Part shown: positions 7,576 through 15,864 of the stretch, one piece after another
How positions within the stretch are numbered: the stretch's first letter is position 1
Layout: every line of letters begins with the position of its first letter
Assembly: GCF_001941945.1 (NCBI RefSeq)
Contig: NZ_CP015583.1
Coordinates: forward strand, 1,754,501 to 1,818,500
Reading direction: 5' to 3'
DNA: 64,000 nucleotides
DNA from: Roseomonas gilardii
GTDB taxonomy: Bacteria; Pseudomonadota; Alphaproteobacteria; Acetobacterales; Acetobacteraceae
Notes under the pieces: generated by a model
What the model was told of the DNA's origin: nothing
Database searches by the model: none
Seen by the model: the letters and a program-made list of their open reading frames with translations, nothing else
Program-made: the position numbers and the translations under genes

Positions 7576-10500
7576 CTCGCCTGTCTCCAGATTTCCTCGT
7601 TCAGGTCGCCCAGGATCTCACCCAGGCGCCCGCCGAAGCGGCGGTTGAGCCCTTCGAAGCCGCCCACGTCAACCTTGAACTGGCCGGTGTCCAGGGCCTC
7701 GCGGTCCACCACGGTTTCCCGCTCGATTTCCTCGCCCAGGCGGCGAAGCCAGCGTTGCTGGATCGGCGTCCACGTCTCCCGGTCAAGGATGGTCTTGAGG
7801 GCGCGCCGGACCCGGTCGGCGTAGGGCACCAGCGGGTCACCGAGGGCGGCCTGACGGACGTAGCCGATGATCGAGGCGGCGATATCGGCGCTGCCCGCCT
7901 GCTCCCAGGCCCGGCGGACCTGAGCTTCCGGATAGCCGCTGTCGTCCAGCGCCCGGCGCAGGCTGATCAGGGTGGCGCGGTCGAGGTCGCGCGGGCGCTG
8001 CACCACCACGGCCAGGGCGGCGATGCGGTTGAGGTTGGTGCGGACGAAGGCGGCGAAGGCGTCGATATAGTCCTCCGGTCGGGTGATGCTGCCATCCTTC
8101 CCATAGCCCCGGGTGACGGAGCGGATGGCGTCCGGGTGGTTCGAGACCGGCAGGGGCGGCGCCGTCCCGCGGGCCGGGTTCCAGTCCAGGATGGCGCCGA
8201 GATCCGCCGGACGGTCCCGCAGCCAGGCGGCGACGTCTCCGGGGGGCGCGTGGTCGAGCCGGTGCAAGGTTTCCTCCGGCGTCTCCCCGGCCTGCTGCCG
8301 CCACAGGTCGCGGGCCGCCGGGGCGAGGTTGCGCAGGCGGCGGCGCAGCTTGACGCGGATCTGCTCGGCAAGGATTTCGCGATGGCTGTCCTTCCCGGCC
8401 GCCGCCAATTCCTGCAACAGGGTCTCGAAGGAGAACACCGGGGCGACGCCGACCGGCTTCATGTCGGAGAGGCGCGACAGGGTGGGGTAGAGGTCCACCG
8501 CGTCGAAGATGCGGAAGGTTTCCTTGGCGATCTCCGGGCATGGGCGGGTCGCCCGGCCGACCATCTGGTCATAGAGGATGCGGGAATTCACCCGCCGAAG
8601 GAAAACCAGGTTGGTGATGCGCGGGACGTCGATGCCGGTGGTCAGCAGGTCCACCGTCACGGCGATCTTCGGCAGGTCGTTGTTGCGGAAGGACAGGATC
8701 AGGTCGTCCACGCGGTCAATGTCGCCGGTGACGCGGCGGACGGCGCCGTCCGGCAGGGCGCCATAGGCGGCTTCCATGGCGCGCTTCACCTCGGTCACCA
8801 CCAGGTCGGCATGGCGGCGGTTGACGGCGAAGATGAGGGTCTTGTCGGGGAGCGAGGGGTCGATCTGCCGCGCCAGTTCCTCGGCGACGGTCCGGTTGAA
8901 AGCCGTGGTGATGACCCGGCGGTTGAAGGATTCGACGTCGAAGTCCAGGTCGTCGGGCGCGTCGGCGGCGCGGAGTTCGCCGGTGGTAGGGTCGAACAGG
9001 TCCAGTTGCTCGCCGCGGCGCCAGTGGATGCCGTCCGCTGACAATTCCGTCTCGATGCGGATCGGCGGCTCCTGGTCGATCAGGAAGCGGTCGGCCACAG
9101 CCTGGCGGTAGCTGTATTCGAACACCGGGGCGCCGAAGATGTCCTTGGTGTGCAGCGCCGGAGTGGCGGTTAGGCCGATCTTCACCGCGTCGAAGTGCTC
9201 CAGGACGGCGCGGTATTTCGACTGGTAGTCCGCCTGGTCGCGGAACTCGATTTCCTCGCCGGTCATCTCCCGGTCGAGGAGATAGCCGCGATGGCACTCG
9301 TCCACCACCATCAGGTCGTATTGGTCCACCGGCGGGGCGGGGGCGTCGCCCGGGAACAGCACGCGGCGGACGAGTCCTTGGATGGTGCAGATGTGGACCT
9401 GGGTGCTGTCGTCCGGGGTGACGTGCTTCAGCCCCTTGATGCCAAAGGTCTCCGCGAAGGTGGTGGTGCTGACGATGCGGGTGTCGCCGAACTCGCGCTC
9501 GGCCTGATCGCCGAGCGTCCGCCGGTCCACCACGAAGCAGATCCGGCGGAACCGGCGGGCGTCCAGGAGCCGGGACAGGAGCGCGATGGCGAGCTTGGTC
9601 TTGCCGGTGCCGGTCGCCATGGCCAGCAGCATCGCCCGGCGCCCGGCGGCAAGCTCCTCCTCCACCTTGCGGATGGCGGCTTCCTGGTAGCGGCGAAGCT
9701 CGAAGCCGAAGTCGAACGGCTTCGCCCGGAGCGCGGCATCGGCGGCGGCGATGTCCTGGCCGAGCAGCGCGCGCAGACCGTCCGGGGAATACCAGCCGTC
9801 CAGGGCACGGGCGTGGTTGGTTCCGCGGCGGACGTCGCGGAACCAGATGCCGGACTCAGTCTCCATCTGCTTGAGGTACGGGCGGCCGTTGGCGGAGAAG
9901 ACGAACGGCGCCCGGAAGTCATCCCACGGCCCACCAGCGGGGTCGGCGTCGGACGCCAGCCGGACGGTCCGGCTGTAGCGTTCCGCCTGGGGAAGGCAGG
10001 CCGCGACGGCCCGGTTGCGCTTCTTGGCCTCCACCATGCCAAGCAGGGTGGTGCCAAGGAAAAGCGCGTAGTCGGCCGGACCGGAATCGGTCGGCCATTC
10101 CGCAATCGCCATGGCGCGCCCGCGCGCCGGTCGGACACCGGCGGCGTGGCGCAGGGTGGCGCTGTCCACCTCCCACCCGGCGTCTCGAAGCTGCTGGTCG
10201 ATGAGCGTGCGGGTGGCGGCCTCGTCCAGGGCGATGCCGCGATCGGCTTCGGTCGCCGCCTCGATCAGGGCTTCCACCCGTTCGGGGGGCGCCGCGGCGG
10301 CAGCCTGGGCGGCGGCAAGCTCGGCCGCCATCGCGGCGCGGTGCGCCTCGGCATCGGCGAGTTGGCGTTCCAGGGCTTCCCGCTGCCCGGCTTCCTGGCG
10401 ACGCCGTTCCTCCGCGGAGAGGCGCGCGGCCTCCGCCGCCTCCTGGGCTTCGCGGGCGCGATCCACGCTGGACAGCGCCGCGGCGCGTTCCTCCCGGAGC

Positions 10501-10976
10501 CGGACGATTTCCTTGGCGAGCGCGGCGGCAACCCGCTCCGGGGCAGGGGGCGGGGCGAAGGGCGCTGGCTGGAACTGCGGTGCGCCGCCATAGGACCGAT
10601 GGAACCACACGCCGAGTTGCCAAGCGAATTTGAGGCAGGAGAGCGCCGTCTCGTGGTCGCCGAAGCCCTCGTGCGCTGCCTTGTTGCCGAAGGTGCGAAG
10701 CTGGTGGAACAGGCGCGCGGCCTCCCGGGGGACGGCGCCCCGGTCTTCCAGGCGGCGGAGAAGATCAACCTGCCGCACGCCGTCCTCGGGCAGGTTTCGG
10801 GTACTTGCCGCCACGCGGCGCGCGAGTCCTTCGCCGAACAACCGCAGCTTGGTCAGCGCCGCGTTGGGGTCGGTGCGGAAATAGGTCTCGGCGAGGGCGG
10901 CAAGACGAACAAGCTGGATGTCGTGCCCCGCGAGAAAGCCGAAATTCTTGGATGGCGCTGCCGTGTCTTCGCTCAT
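7572..10976 (-). CDS. hsdR: Type I restriction-modification endonuclease/translocase subunit
   Basis: A 1134-residue motor and nuclease subunit. Order of parts: an N-terminal DUF4145-like helical domain (about 20-125), an Ala/Glu/Arg-rich coiled coil (about 150-228), the HSDR_N nuclease with D302 and E316-A-K318 (PD-(D/E)xK type), and two RecA-like helicase domains with Walker A ATGTGKT (454-460) and DECH (559-562). The C-terminal region, from about 900 on, probably contacts the methylase. It should cleave DNA lacking HsdM methylation after ATP-driven translocation. All key residues are present. The ATG at 10976 is the first gene of hsdR-hsdM-hsdS; two small unknown genes lie 111 nt upstream on the same strand. 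Confidence 0.95.
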   Translation of the reverse strand: MSEDTAAPSKNFGFLAGHDIQLVRLAALAETYFRTDPNAALTKLRLFGEGLARRVAASTRNLPEDGVRQVDLLRRLEDRGAVPREAARLFHQLRTFGNKAAHEGFGDHETALSCLKFAWQLGVWFHRSYGGAPQFQPAPFAPPPAPERVAAALAKEIVRLREERAAALSSVDRAREAQEAAEAARLSAEERRRQEAGQREALERQLADAEAHRAAMAAELAAAQAAAAAPPERVEALIEAATEADRGIALDEAATRTLIDQQLRDAGWEVDSATLRHAAGVRPARGRAMAIAEWPTDSGPADYALFLGTTLLGMVEAKKRNRAVAACLPQAERYSRTVRLASDADPAGGPWDDFRAPFVFSANGRPYLKQMETESGIWFRDVRRGTNHARALDGWYSPDGLRALLGQDIAAADAALRAKPFDFGFELRRYQEAAIRKVEEELAAGRRAMLLAMATGTGKTKLAIALLSRLLDARRFRRICFVVDRRTLGDQAEREFGDTRIVSTTTFAETFGIKGLKHVTPDDSTQVHICTIQGLVRRVLFPGDAPAPPVDQYDLMVVDECHRGYLLDREMTGEEIEFRDQADYQSKYRAVLEHFDAVKIGLTATPALHTKDIFGAPVFEYSYRQAVADRFLIDQEPPIRIETELSADGIHWRRGEQLDLFDPTTGELRAADAPDDLDFDVESFNRRVITTAFNRTVAEELARQIDPSLPDKTLIFAVNRRHADLVVTEVKRAMEAAYGALPDGAVRRVTGDIDRVDDLILSFRNNDLPKIAVTVDLLTTGIDVPRITNLVFLRRVNSRILYDQMVGRATRPCPEIAKETFRIFDAVDLYPTLSRLSDMKPVGVAPVFSFETLLQELAAAGKDSHREILAEQIRVKLRRRLRNLAPAARDLWRQQAGETPEETLHRLDHAPPGDVAAWLRDRPADLGAILDWNPARGTAPPLPVSNHPDAIRSVTRGYGKDGSITRPEDYIDAFAAFVRTNLNRIAALAVVVQRPRDLDRATLISLRRALDDSGYPEAQVRRAWEQAGSADIAASIIGYVRQAALGDPLVPYADRVRRALKTILDRETWTPIQQRWLRRLGEEIERETVVDREALDTGQFKVDVGGFEGLNRRFGGRLGEILGDLNEEIWRQAS

Positions 10977-11087
10977 CCTGGCGCCCTTGCCGCTCCTCTT
11001 CAGTCGGGGGACCGACGATAGAAGCGGCAGGGCCGCTGCACAACTGAAGGCGCTGCCGGTCGTGGGACCGGCAGCCTGACGGTCCGG

Positions 11088-11387
11088 TCAGCGGTCGGCG
11101 TGGCGGCGCAGCGCCTCTGCCATGCGGTCGGCGTCGTCCTCGGCGAGCCACCGTATCAGGACGTCGGTGCCGTCCGGGAGGGTGGCCGACAGCCTGCCGG
11201 AGCGGACCGGCCCCGGGGCAAGGCGCTTGAGGACCGGCGCGGTCGCGCGGGGGCGCCGGATCAGGATCCAGCCGCGGGCGATGTGCTCCACGGCGCCGGA
11301 GCAGGTCCGGGAGAGGCTGGAGGGCTTTGGGCCGCTGAACCAATGGGGCCAGCGCACCCGGACGCCGTCGATGCGTTCGCCGACCAT
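11088..11387 (-). CDS. Small hypothetical protein (99 aa)
   Basis: A 99-residue basic protein starting MVGERIDGVRVRWPHW; I do not recognise the family. The start was chosen because ATG 11385-11387 overlaps the TGA of the preceding gene by one base (TGATG), an arrangement that implies translational coupling; a longer upstream reading of this frame would cover the neighbour. No signal peptide or membrane helix is seen. It lies directly ahead of hsdR on the same strand and could be an accessory or control gene of the RM cassette, or simply element housekeeping. Confidence 0.55.
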   Translation of the reverse strand: MVGERIDGVRVRWPHWFSGPKPSSLSRTCSGAVEHIARGWILIRRPRATAPVLKRLAPGPVRSGRLSATLPDGTDVLIRWLAEDDADRMAEALRRHADR

Positions 11388-11635
11388 CAGGCCATCCCTC
11401 CCGCCGGGCAGGCCGCCGCGGCGAGGATGTCCGCAGCCAGGTCCACGGAGCGGACGCGGAGGTCGTCCAGGTGACGCCCCCGGAAGCAGCCGACCGGCAG
11501 CCAACGCTCGCCGCTATGGGAGAGGAGGCGAAGTTCGGCGCGCCAGCCGGTGCGGCCCATGGGCGCAATGTCAACAGACATGACATGCCCGGTCTCGGCG
11601 CGGAGGCGGATGTGTTCGTGAGTGAAGATACGCAT
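11387..11635 (-). CDS. Small hypothetical protein (82 aa)
   Basis: An 82-residue protein beginning MRIFTHEHIRLRAETGHVMS and ending near CPAGGMA. Its TGA overlaps the next gene's ATG by one base, so the two form a coupled pair upstream of hsdR. The mix of beta-prone and helical segments (GWRAELRLLS, VDLAADILAAA) suggests a small globular protein. The family is not recognised. It is divergent from the serine resolvase, with 195 nt between them that include short inverted repeats and would hold both promoters. Confidence 0.55.
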   Translation of the reverse strand: MRIFTHEHIRLRAETGHVMSVDIAPMGRTGWRAELRLLSHSGERWLPVGCFRGRHLDDLRVRSVDLAADILAAAACPAGGMA

Positions 11636-11830
11636 GGAAGGTCGGACCTTTCCGTTGGTGGATAACCTACGGTCCGGCCAGCCGATGCAAGGGACAACGA
11701 CGGCGCGAGCAAGATAAGGATGCCGCGCAAAAGGATTTCCTTTCGTCGGGCGATTTGCCGACTTTCTTGATCCAGGGAATCCGCGCCTGTCAGACTCGCA
11801 AAAGGTTGGTCTCGATTTCGGAGCGGACAA

Positions 11831-12421
11831 ATGGGGCGGCTTCTCGGGTATGGGCGCGTGAGCACCGGCGATCAGGATCTCGCCCTTCAAGTGGATGCGC
11901 TCCGGGCCGCGGGGGTCACCGAGGAGAACCTGTTTACCGACGTGGTGAGCGGCGCCCGGGCGGACCGACCGGGCCTCTCCGCGTTGCTGGCGGCGGCGAG
12001 CCCGGGCGACACCATCGTGACCTGGCGTTTGGACAGGCTTGGACGTTCCGTTCTCAATTTGGCCGACCTGGCTGAACAGCTTCGCGCCCGCGGCATCGGC
12101 ATACGGAGCCTGTCCGATGGCGTGGACACGTCCACGGTGGGCGGGCGCCTGCTCTACGGTTTGCTGAGCGTGCTGGCCGAGTTCGAGCGGGAGACGATCA
12201 AGGACCGGGTGCGTGCCGGGATGGCCGCGGCCCGCCGCTCCGGCGTGCATTGCGGACGACGCCCGACGCTGAAGGCGGAGCATGTTGCCGACGCCCGGGT
12301 GAGGCTGGCCGCCGGGCAGACGGCGCGCTCCGTCGCCCGGTTCCTCCGCGTATCGGAGGCCACGCTCTATCGCGCCCTGGCGAGACATCCGGCGCCGGTC
12401 GCCTCGCCCCCGGCCGCCTGA
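11831..12421 (+). CDS. Serine recombinase (resolvase/invertase family)
   Basis: A 196-residue small serine recombinase. The N-terminal catalytic domain has YGRVSTGDQD with nucleophile Ser11 and the arginine motif RLDRLGRS around 66-73. The E-helix region LAEFERETIKDRVRAGMAAARRSG is typical, and a C-terminal Hin-type helix-turn-helix covers about 150-188. GGAG sits 7 nt before the ATG. Such proteins resolve plasmid multimers or invert DNA. In an element that also has a Rep-like protein, dimer resolution of a circular form is the simplest role. No invertible segment was recognised beside it; short inverted repeats between 11636 and 11830 might be its site. Confidence 0.93.
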   Translation: MGRLLGYGRVSTGDQDLALQVDALRAAGVTEENLFTDVVSGARADRPGLSALLAAASPGDTIVTWRLDRLGRSVLNLADLAEQLRARGIGIRSLSDGVDTSTVGGRLLYGLLSVLAEFERETIKDRVRAGMAAARRSGVHCGRRPTLKAEHVADARVRLAAGQTARSVARFLRVSEATLYRALARHPAPVASPPAA

Positions 12422-12543
12422 CGCACACGCTTCCCCCGAGCCTGCCGGGACTCGTTTTCCTTGTCGCGGATTTCAGTGCCGGTGGAGGGGGTGGCGGACA
12501 TTACCAGGGTATCTCCGGGTCTCCTTCCCCGCCGCCGACTGGC

Positions 12544-13776
12544 TCAGGCGGCCGCCATGGAGGATGGGCGGTTGCCATGCGGGTTGGCTGGCGCGGATTC
12601 CGGGATAGCCGTGGTCGCCTCAGTAGAAAGGAGTGCGCGCCGCGCGGCGGCGACAGCTTCGGCGACCTGGTAGGTTTCGGCGATTTCCCCGAAGGCAATG
12701 CCTTCCCGTCCCCGGACCCGCATCGCCGGGCGCATCGTGCCGTCACCGAAATCATGCAGAACGAGCCGCAGGAGCCGGGCGCCGGTGGTCGTGAACAGGC
12801 GCTCGCGCAGGCGGGCGATGGCTGGCAACCGGCGGCGCGGCCGGATGGTGACGTGCCCGTCGGCTTCCTCGATGACGGCCAGGCCGTCCCGATCAAGCTC
12901 GCCTTTCCACCGGCGGAACGCGCCGACGGCGCGGGTCATGGCGAGGTGCCGCGTCTGACGGTGGAACTCGACAAGGTTCTCGGGCGAGAACGCCAATCCG
13001 TCCTCATTGGCCTGCCGGATGGTCTCCGCAAGGGACTTGCTCTCGTATTGGGCCAGGGCGCCGGGGTAGCGTTCCGCCTCCTCCGATCCGCCGGTCAGGG
13101 AGTCCCACCACGACCAGCCCGAGGTGCGGAAGTAGGCACGCATCTCGTGAAAGTCCTCGATGCTGCCGCGGGTGGCAAGATGGAAGTGCATGTCAACTTC
13201 CGCGCCGTGCTGGGCGATCACGCGGACTTCGGAGCAAACCAGGTCGCAGGCGAGGCCGGGCGCGAACCGTTTGCATCCGTATCGCAGGCGTTCGCCGAGC
13301 CGCTTGCTGTCACGGGCGTGAACCTCGCGAAGCTCCGTCAGGCGGACGACAGACACCGGCGCCCTGACGACCACCTGGATCGCCCGGGTGATTCCTTTGG
13401 CGCCACAGAAGGCCGCGTATTCCCTGCCCCATTTTGTCTTCAGCGCATGCGCCTCGTCGGCGAAGCCGTGCCACCGGCGCCGCTGCCGTCCGAGGTAGTC
13501 GCGCAGGGCGCCGCAGGTGGCGAGGTCGAGCATCGTGTCGCCATCGAGGGCCGCATACACCTCGTCGTCGCACAGGCCGCCCCGGAGCAGGTCACGCGCG
13601 GTTTCCTCTGCTTCCTGGCGCCGGTCACGCGCGGCCCGCGAGAGCGCGATGTCGCGCTTCCGTCCTGCCCCGGGGAAGGTCAGCGCATCGGTGTCGTCGG
13701 CGGCAAACCTGTTGACAGCTTGGGGTGTGAAGGGCTGGCGGTCCGAAAGGGTCCGTTCGGGCCGCCCGGGCGTCAC
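12544..13776 (-). CDS. Putative HUH-type replication initiator (Rep-like)
   Basis: A 410-residue protein. Residues 194-204 read VDMHFHLATRG, an H-hydrophobic-H (HUH) metal-binding motif in a beta-strand setting, followed by Y244-x-x-K247 (QYESKSLA). This order resembles rolling-circle Rep proteins. Before it, CDLVCSEVRVIAQH looks like the preceding strand. The start is GTG at 13776. The C-terminal 60 residues are basic and low in structure. Position inside an integrated element suggests it lets the excised circle replicate. The assignment rests on motifs only; a different HUH nuclease or an unrelated protein remains possible. Confidence 0.5.
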   Translation of the reverse strand: MTPGRPERTLSDRQPFTPQAVNRFAADDTDALTFPGAGRKRDIALSRAARDRRQEAEETARDLLRGGLCDDEVYAALDGDTMLDLATCGALRDYLGRQRRRWHGFADEAHALKTKWGREYAAFCGAKGITRAIQVVVRAPVSVVRLTELREVHARDSKRLGERLRYGCKRFAPGLACDLVCSEVRVIAQHGAEVDMHFHLATRGSIEDFHEMRAYFRTSGWSWWDSLTGGSEEAERYPGALAQYESKSLAETIRQANEDGLAFSPENLVEFHRQTRHLAMTRAVGAFRRWKGELDRDGLAVIEEADGHVTIRPRRRLPAIARLRERLFTTTGARLLRLVLHDFGDGTMRPAMRVRGREGIAFGEIAETYQVAEAVAAARRALLSTEATTAIPESAPANPHGNRPSSMAAA

Positions 13777-14158
13777 CTACTGCCCGAGAAAGCGGCGGAA
13801 TCCTTGAGGTCGGCGCGTGACGAGCGCATGCTGATTCCGTTCGATGACAAAATGCCGGGCGGAGGGCTGGCAGGCCCGATGATGCCCGGCTCTTTTATGA
13901 GGCGGTGCGATCCCTGCCAGGGTCAAGGGTCTTGTGCACGGCGTCGTGAGGCTGGGCCAGAGGTAGGCCCGCCGCTCTCCGAAGGGCGCCGTTTGACCGC
14001 GTGATCTCGGGTGAGGGTGAGGGAAGCCCGCGCGCGCCGCATGGCGCCCTCGGATCCGGGGCTTGCGTCCGGATTGTAAGCCGTATAGTGTCCGCAACGG
14101 CTCGGCGCTGCCGATAAACCTTTGATTTTCCGTGTAGAATCGGAAAATGTGCGGAGTG
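13777..14158. other. Non-coding right end of the element with an 8-bp inverted repeat
   Basis: No credible gene was seen. The inverted repeat attttccg (14125-14132) / cggaaaat (14141-14148) with an 8-nt loop lies 10 nt before attR and may be an integrase or excisionase arm site. The segment also holds the upstream region of the Rep-like gene. Confidence 0.5.
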
Positions 14159-14176
14159 TCCCATCCCCTCCGCCAT
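14159..14176 (+). repeat. attR: 18-bp direct repeat, right end of the element
   Basis: Exact copy of 100-117 (tcccatcccctccgccat). The sequence to its left does not resemble a tRNA, so this is the repeat left by integration and not a second tRNA gene. Confidence 0.9.
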
Positions 14177-14691
14177 CTGCTTTCCTCGACCGGAAGATAC
14201 AGCGCCCCTGATGTGGGGCCACGATTCCGGACCATCCCCACGCCACATCCGACCAGGCCGGGCTTCGTCCACGGCGATCCGCCCGTCGCGCAGGCGTCCC
14301 GAAGGCCGAACCAGATCGTTTGTCACCGGGAAGGGGGAAAAAGGCTGCGGGCCAAAGGAGGGGGGCTCTCGGAACCAGATCGGGGGTTGGTAGTGATTGG
14401 TACCGCGCCCGCAGCAATGGGAAAATGCCGCAGGTGACCGGTTGAATCCAGCAACCCATGGTTGAGAAATCTCAATTTTGATCGAATTCTTTTTCTTTCA
14501 TGAGATTCTCTGGCCAAAACATCCCTGCGGTTGTGTGCCTCGCAAGTCGCAGGGTCCATCGCGATTGTGAATGTGGCGTCTCCCGATTCCCGAGGCCCTT
14601 CAACTGGCCTGGATGATCGCCAGATTTCATTGTGACCACGACCGGGGGCCTGACCGCGAGGCCAGGACCTGATTCGAGAAGAGGAGGTCGT
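14177..14691. other. Intergenic region after the element
   Basis: About 515 nt with no convincing gene. It should be the original sequence downstream of tRNA-Ser. A 14-bp palindrome, ttgagaaatctcaa (14462-14475), and an AT-rich stretch to about 14515 stand out and may belong to the promoter region of the DUF2934 gene. No recognisable sigma consensus was found. Confidence 0.4.
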
Positions 14692-15033
14692 ATGGCCGGA
14701 AACGCACCCGACGACGAAGCACGCATCCGCGAACTCGCCTATTTCCTGTGGAAGGACGCCGGCTCCCCGGAAGGCATGGCGGGCGCGCACTGGGAACAGG
14801 CGAGCCGGCTGCTGTCCGGACAGGCTTCCGGGGGCGAGCCGCTGGAGATGCAGGCGGCCGCCGCGGCCAAGGCCGAGGAGGAAGCCAAGGCCGTCGCCGC
14901 CAAGGCCCGGAAGCCGAAGGTGATCGGTACGGCCGCCGCCGAGGTGAAACCGGAAACCAGGAAGGCCGCGCCAAAGGCCGAGAAGGCGCCGAAGGCCGAC
15001 AAGCCCCCCAAGAAGCCCAAGGCCAAAGCATGA
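14692..15033 (+). CDS. DUF2934 family protein
   Basis: A 113-residue protein. The N-terminal 40 residues (RIRELAYFLWKDAGSPEGMAGAHWEQA) match the DUF2934 pattern of small alphaproteobacterial proteins. The rest, from about residue 58, is almost pure Ala/Lys/Glu/Pro, like a histone H1-type tail, so nucleic-acid or polyanion binding is conceivable. A strong ribosome-binding site (gaggaggt, 14681-14688) precedes the ATG. Function is unknown; the family is often found with stress-related genes, but no general-stress promoter motif was found here. Confidence 0.8.
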   Translation: MAGNAPDDEARIRELAYFLWKDAGSPEGMAGAHWEQASRLLSGQASGGEPLEMQAAAAAKAEEEAKAVAAKARKPKVIGTAAAEVKPETRKAAPKAEKAPKADKPPKKPKAKA

Positions 15034-15207
15034 CGGTGGATGCCGGGCTGTTCCGGGACGCAGCCATGTCCAGGCCGAAAGGGACATGGGTGCCGCGCGG
15101 GCGCAGCCTCGGCATCTCGAAAACCGCGACGACGCCACAGAAAGCTGTTTCACAATTTCTTGGGGTCGGGCATTTTACCTTCAACAGAGGTGTCGGGAGC
15201 GCATCTG

Positions 15208-15780
15208 GTGGCTGATTTCTGGGCGGACTGGGGCGCGCTTGCATATGTGGCGGCGGCCTGTTGGGCTTTCTTCGAAGGCGAGACCTTCGTGCTCCTTGCC
15301 TCCGCAGCCGGACGGGCAACCGGGCTGATCGATCCCTGGATCCTGATGCTCTCGGTCTGGGGTGGCTCCTTCCTCGGCGACCAGCTCTGGTTCACGCTGG
15401 GGCAGCGCTATGGCGCCAAGGCCGTGCGCAAGATCCCCGGGGCCGAGCGCCGCCTGACCCAGGCGATGGGCATCCTGGAACGCTATGGCGCCCTGTTCGT
15501 CCTGACCTTCCGCTTCGCCTATGGCATCCGCAACGTCGCCGCCGCCGCCTGCGGCGTGGCGGGGATGCCGCGGCTGCGCTTCATGACCCTGAACTTCGTG
15601 GCCGCCGGGATCTGGGCCGCCGCCTTCGTGGGCGCGGGCTGGTTTGCCGTGGCCTGGCTGGGCGAGAAGAACACCTTCTATGCCCTCGGGGCGATCGGCT
15701 TCGGGGCCATCATCTTCCTGGCGGTGAAGCTGATCCGCCAGCGCCAGCGCCGCAACCGCGCGCTGGTCGCGGCCGAGTAG
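15208..15780 (+). CDS. DedA/VTT family membrane protein
   Basis: A 190-residue integral membrane protein. The family motifs FEGETFVLLAS (about 20-30), GDQLWFTLGQRYG and the conserved FRFAYGIRNVAAAACGVAGM are all present, with hydrophobic spans before and after them. DedA proteins belong to the SNARE-associated/VTT fold and are linked to undecaprenyl-phosphate or phospholipid flipping and envelope integrity. The GTG at 15208 is preferred, with gggag 8 nt upstream; GTG at 15190 is an alternative adding six residues. A 14-bp hairpin follows, shared with the convergent neighbour. Confidence 0.87.
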   Translation: MADFWADWGALAYVAAACWAFFEGETFVLLASAAGRATGLIDPWILMLSVWGGSFLGDQLWFTLGQRYGAKAVRKIPGAERRLTQAMGILERYGALFVLTFRFAYGIRNVAAAACGVAGMPRLRFMTLNFVAAGIWAAAFVGAGWFAVAWLGEKNTFYALGAIGFGAIIFLAVKLIRQRQRRNRALVAAE

Positions 15781-15825
15781 CCGCCCTTCCGCTCCACGGC
15801 ATCGCCCGAACCCATATGGCCCGAG

Positions 15826-15857
15826 ACGGGGCGCCTTCCTCCCGGAAGGCGCCCCGT
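15826..15857. terminator. 14-bp hairpin between convergent genes
   Basis: acggggcgccttcc (15826-15839) pairs perfectly with 15844-15857 around a tccc loop. It lies between the stop of the DedA gene (15780) and the stop of the minus-strand reductase (15865), so it could terminate both. It lacks a strong T-run. Confidence 0.7.
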
Positions 15858-15864
15858 TCCGCGT

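Larger units (their letters stand above)
100..14176. mobile_element. Integrative mobilizable element in tRNA-Ser carrying a type I RM system
   Basis: The element is bounded by an exact 18-bp direct repeat (100-117 and 14159-14176), the first copy being the 3' end of tRNA-Ser. It contains, in order, a tyrosine integrase next to the tRNA, an interrupted MobV relaxase gene, an unknown coupled gene, hsdR-hsdM-hsdS, two small unknown genes, a serine resolvase and a HUH Rep-like protein. No type IV secretion or coupling-protein gene is present, so it would depend on a helper for transfer. The integrase-at-tRNA architecture, direct repeats and cargo are seen directly. The term IME is an inference, and loss of mobility through the relaxase stop codon is likely. 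Confidence 0.87.

Noticed and set aside
7572-10976. Possible frameshift or truncation in hsdR
   Set aside because: The frame is continuous over 1134 codons with nuclease, Walker A and DECH motifs in the right order; length is normal.
14159-14176. Second tRNA gene fragment or pseudo-tRNA
   Set aside because: Identity to the tRNA is exactly the 18-bp att core; nothing tRNA-like lies to its left.
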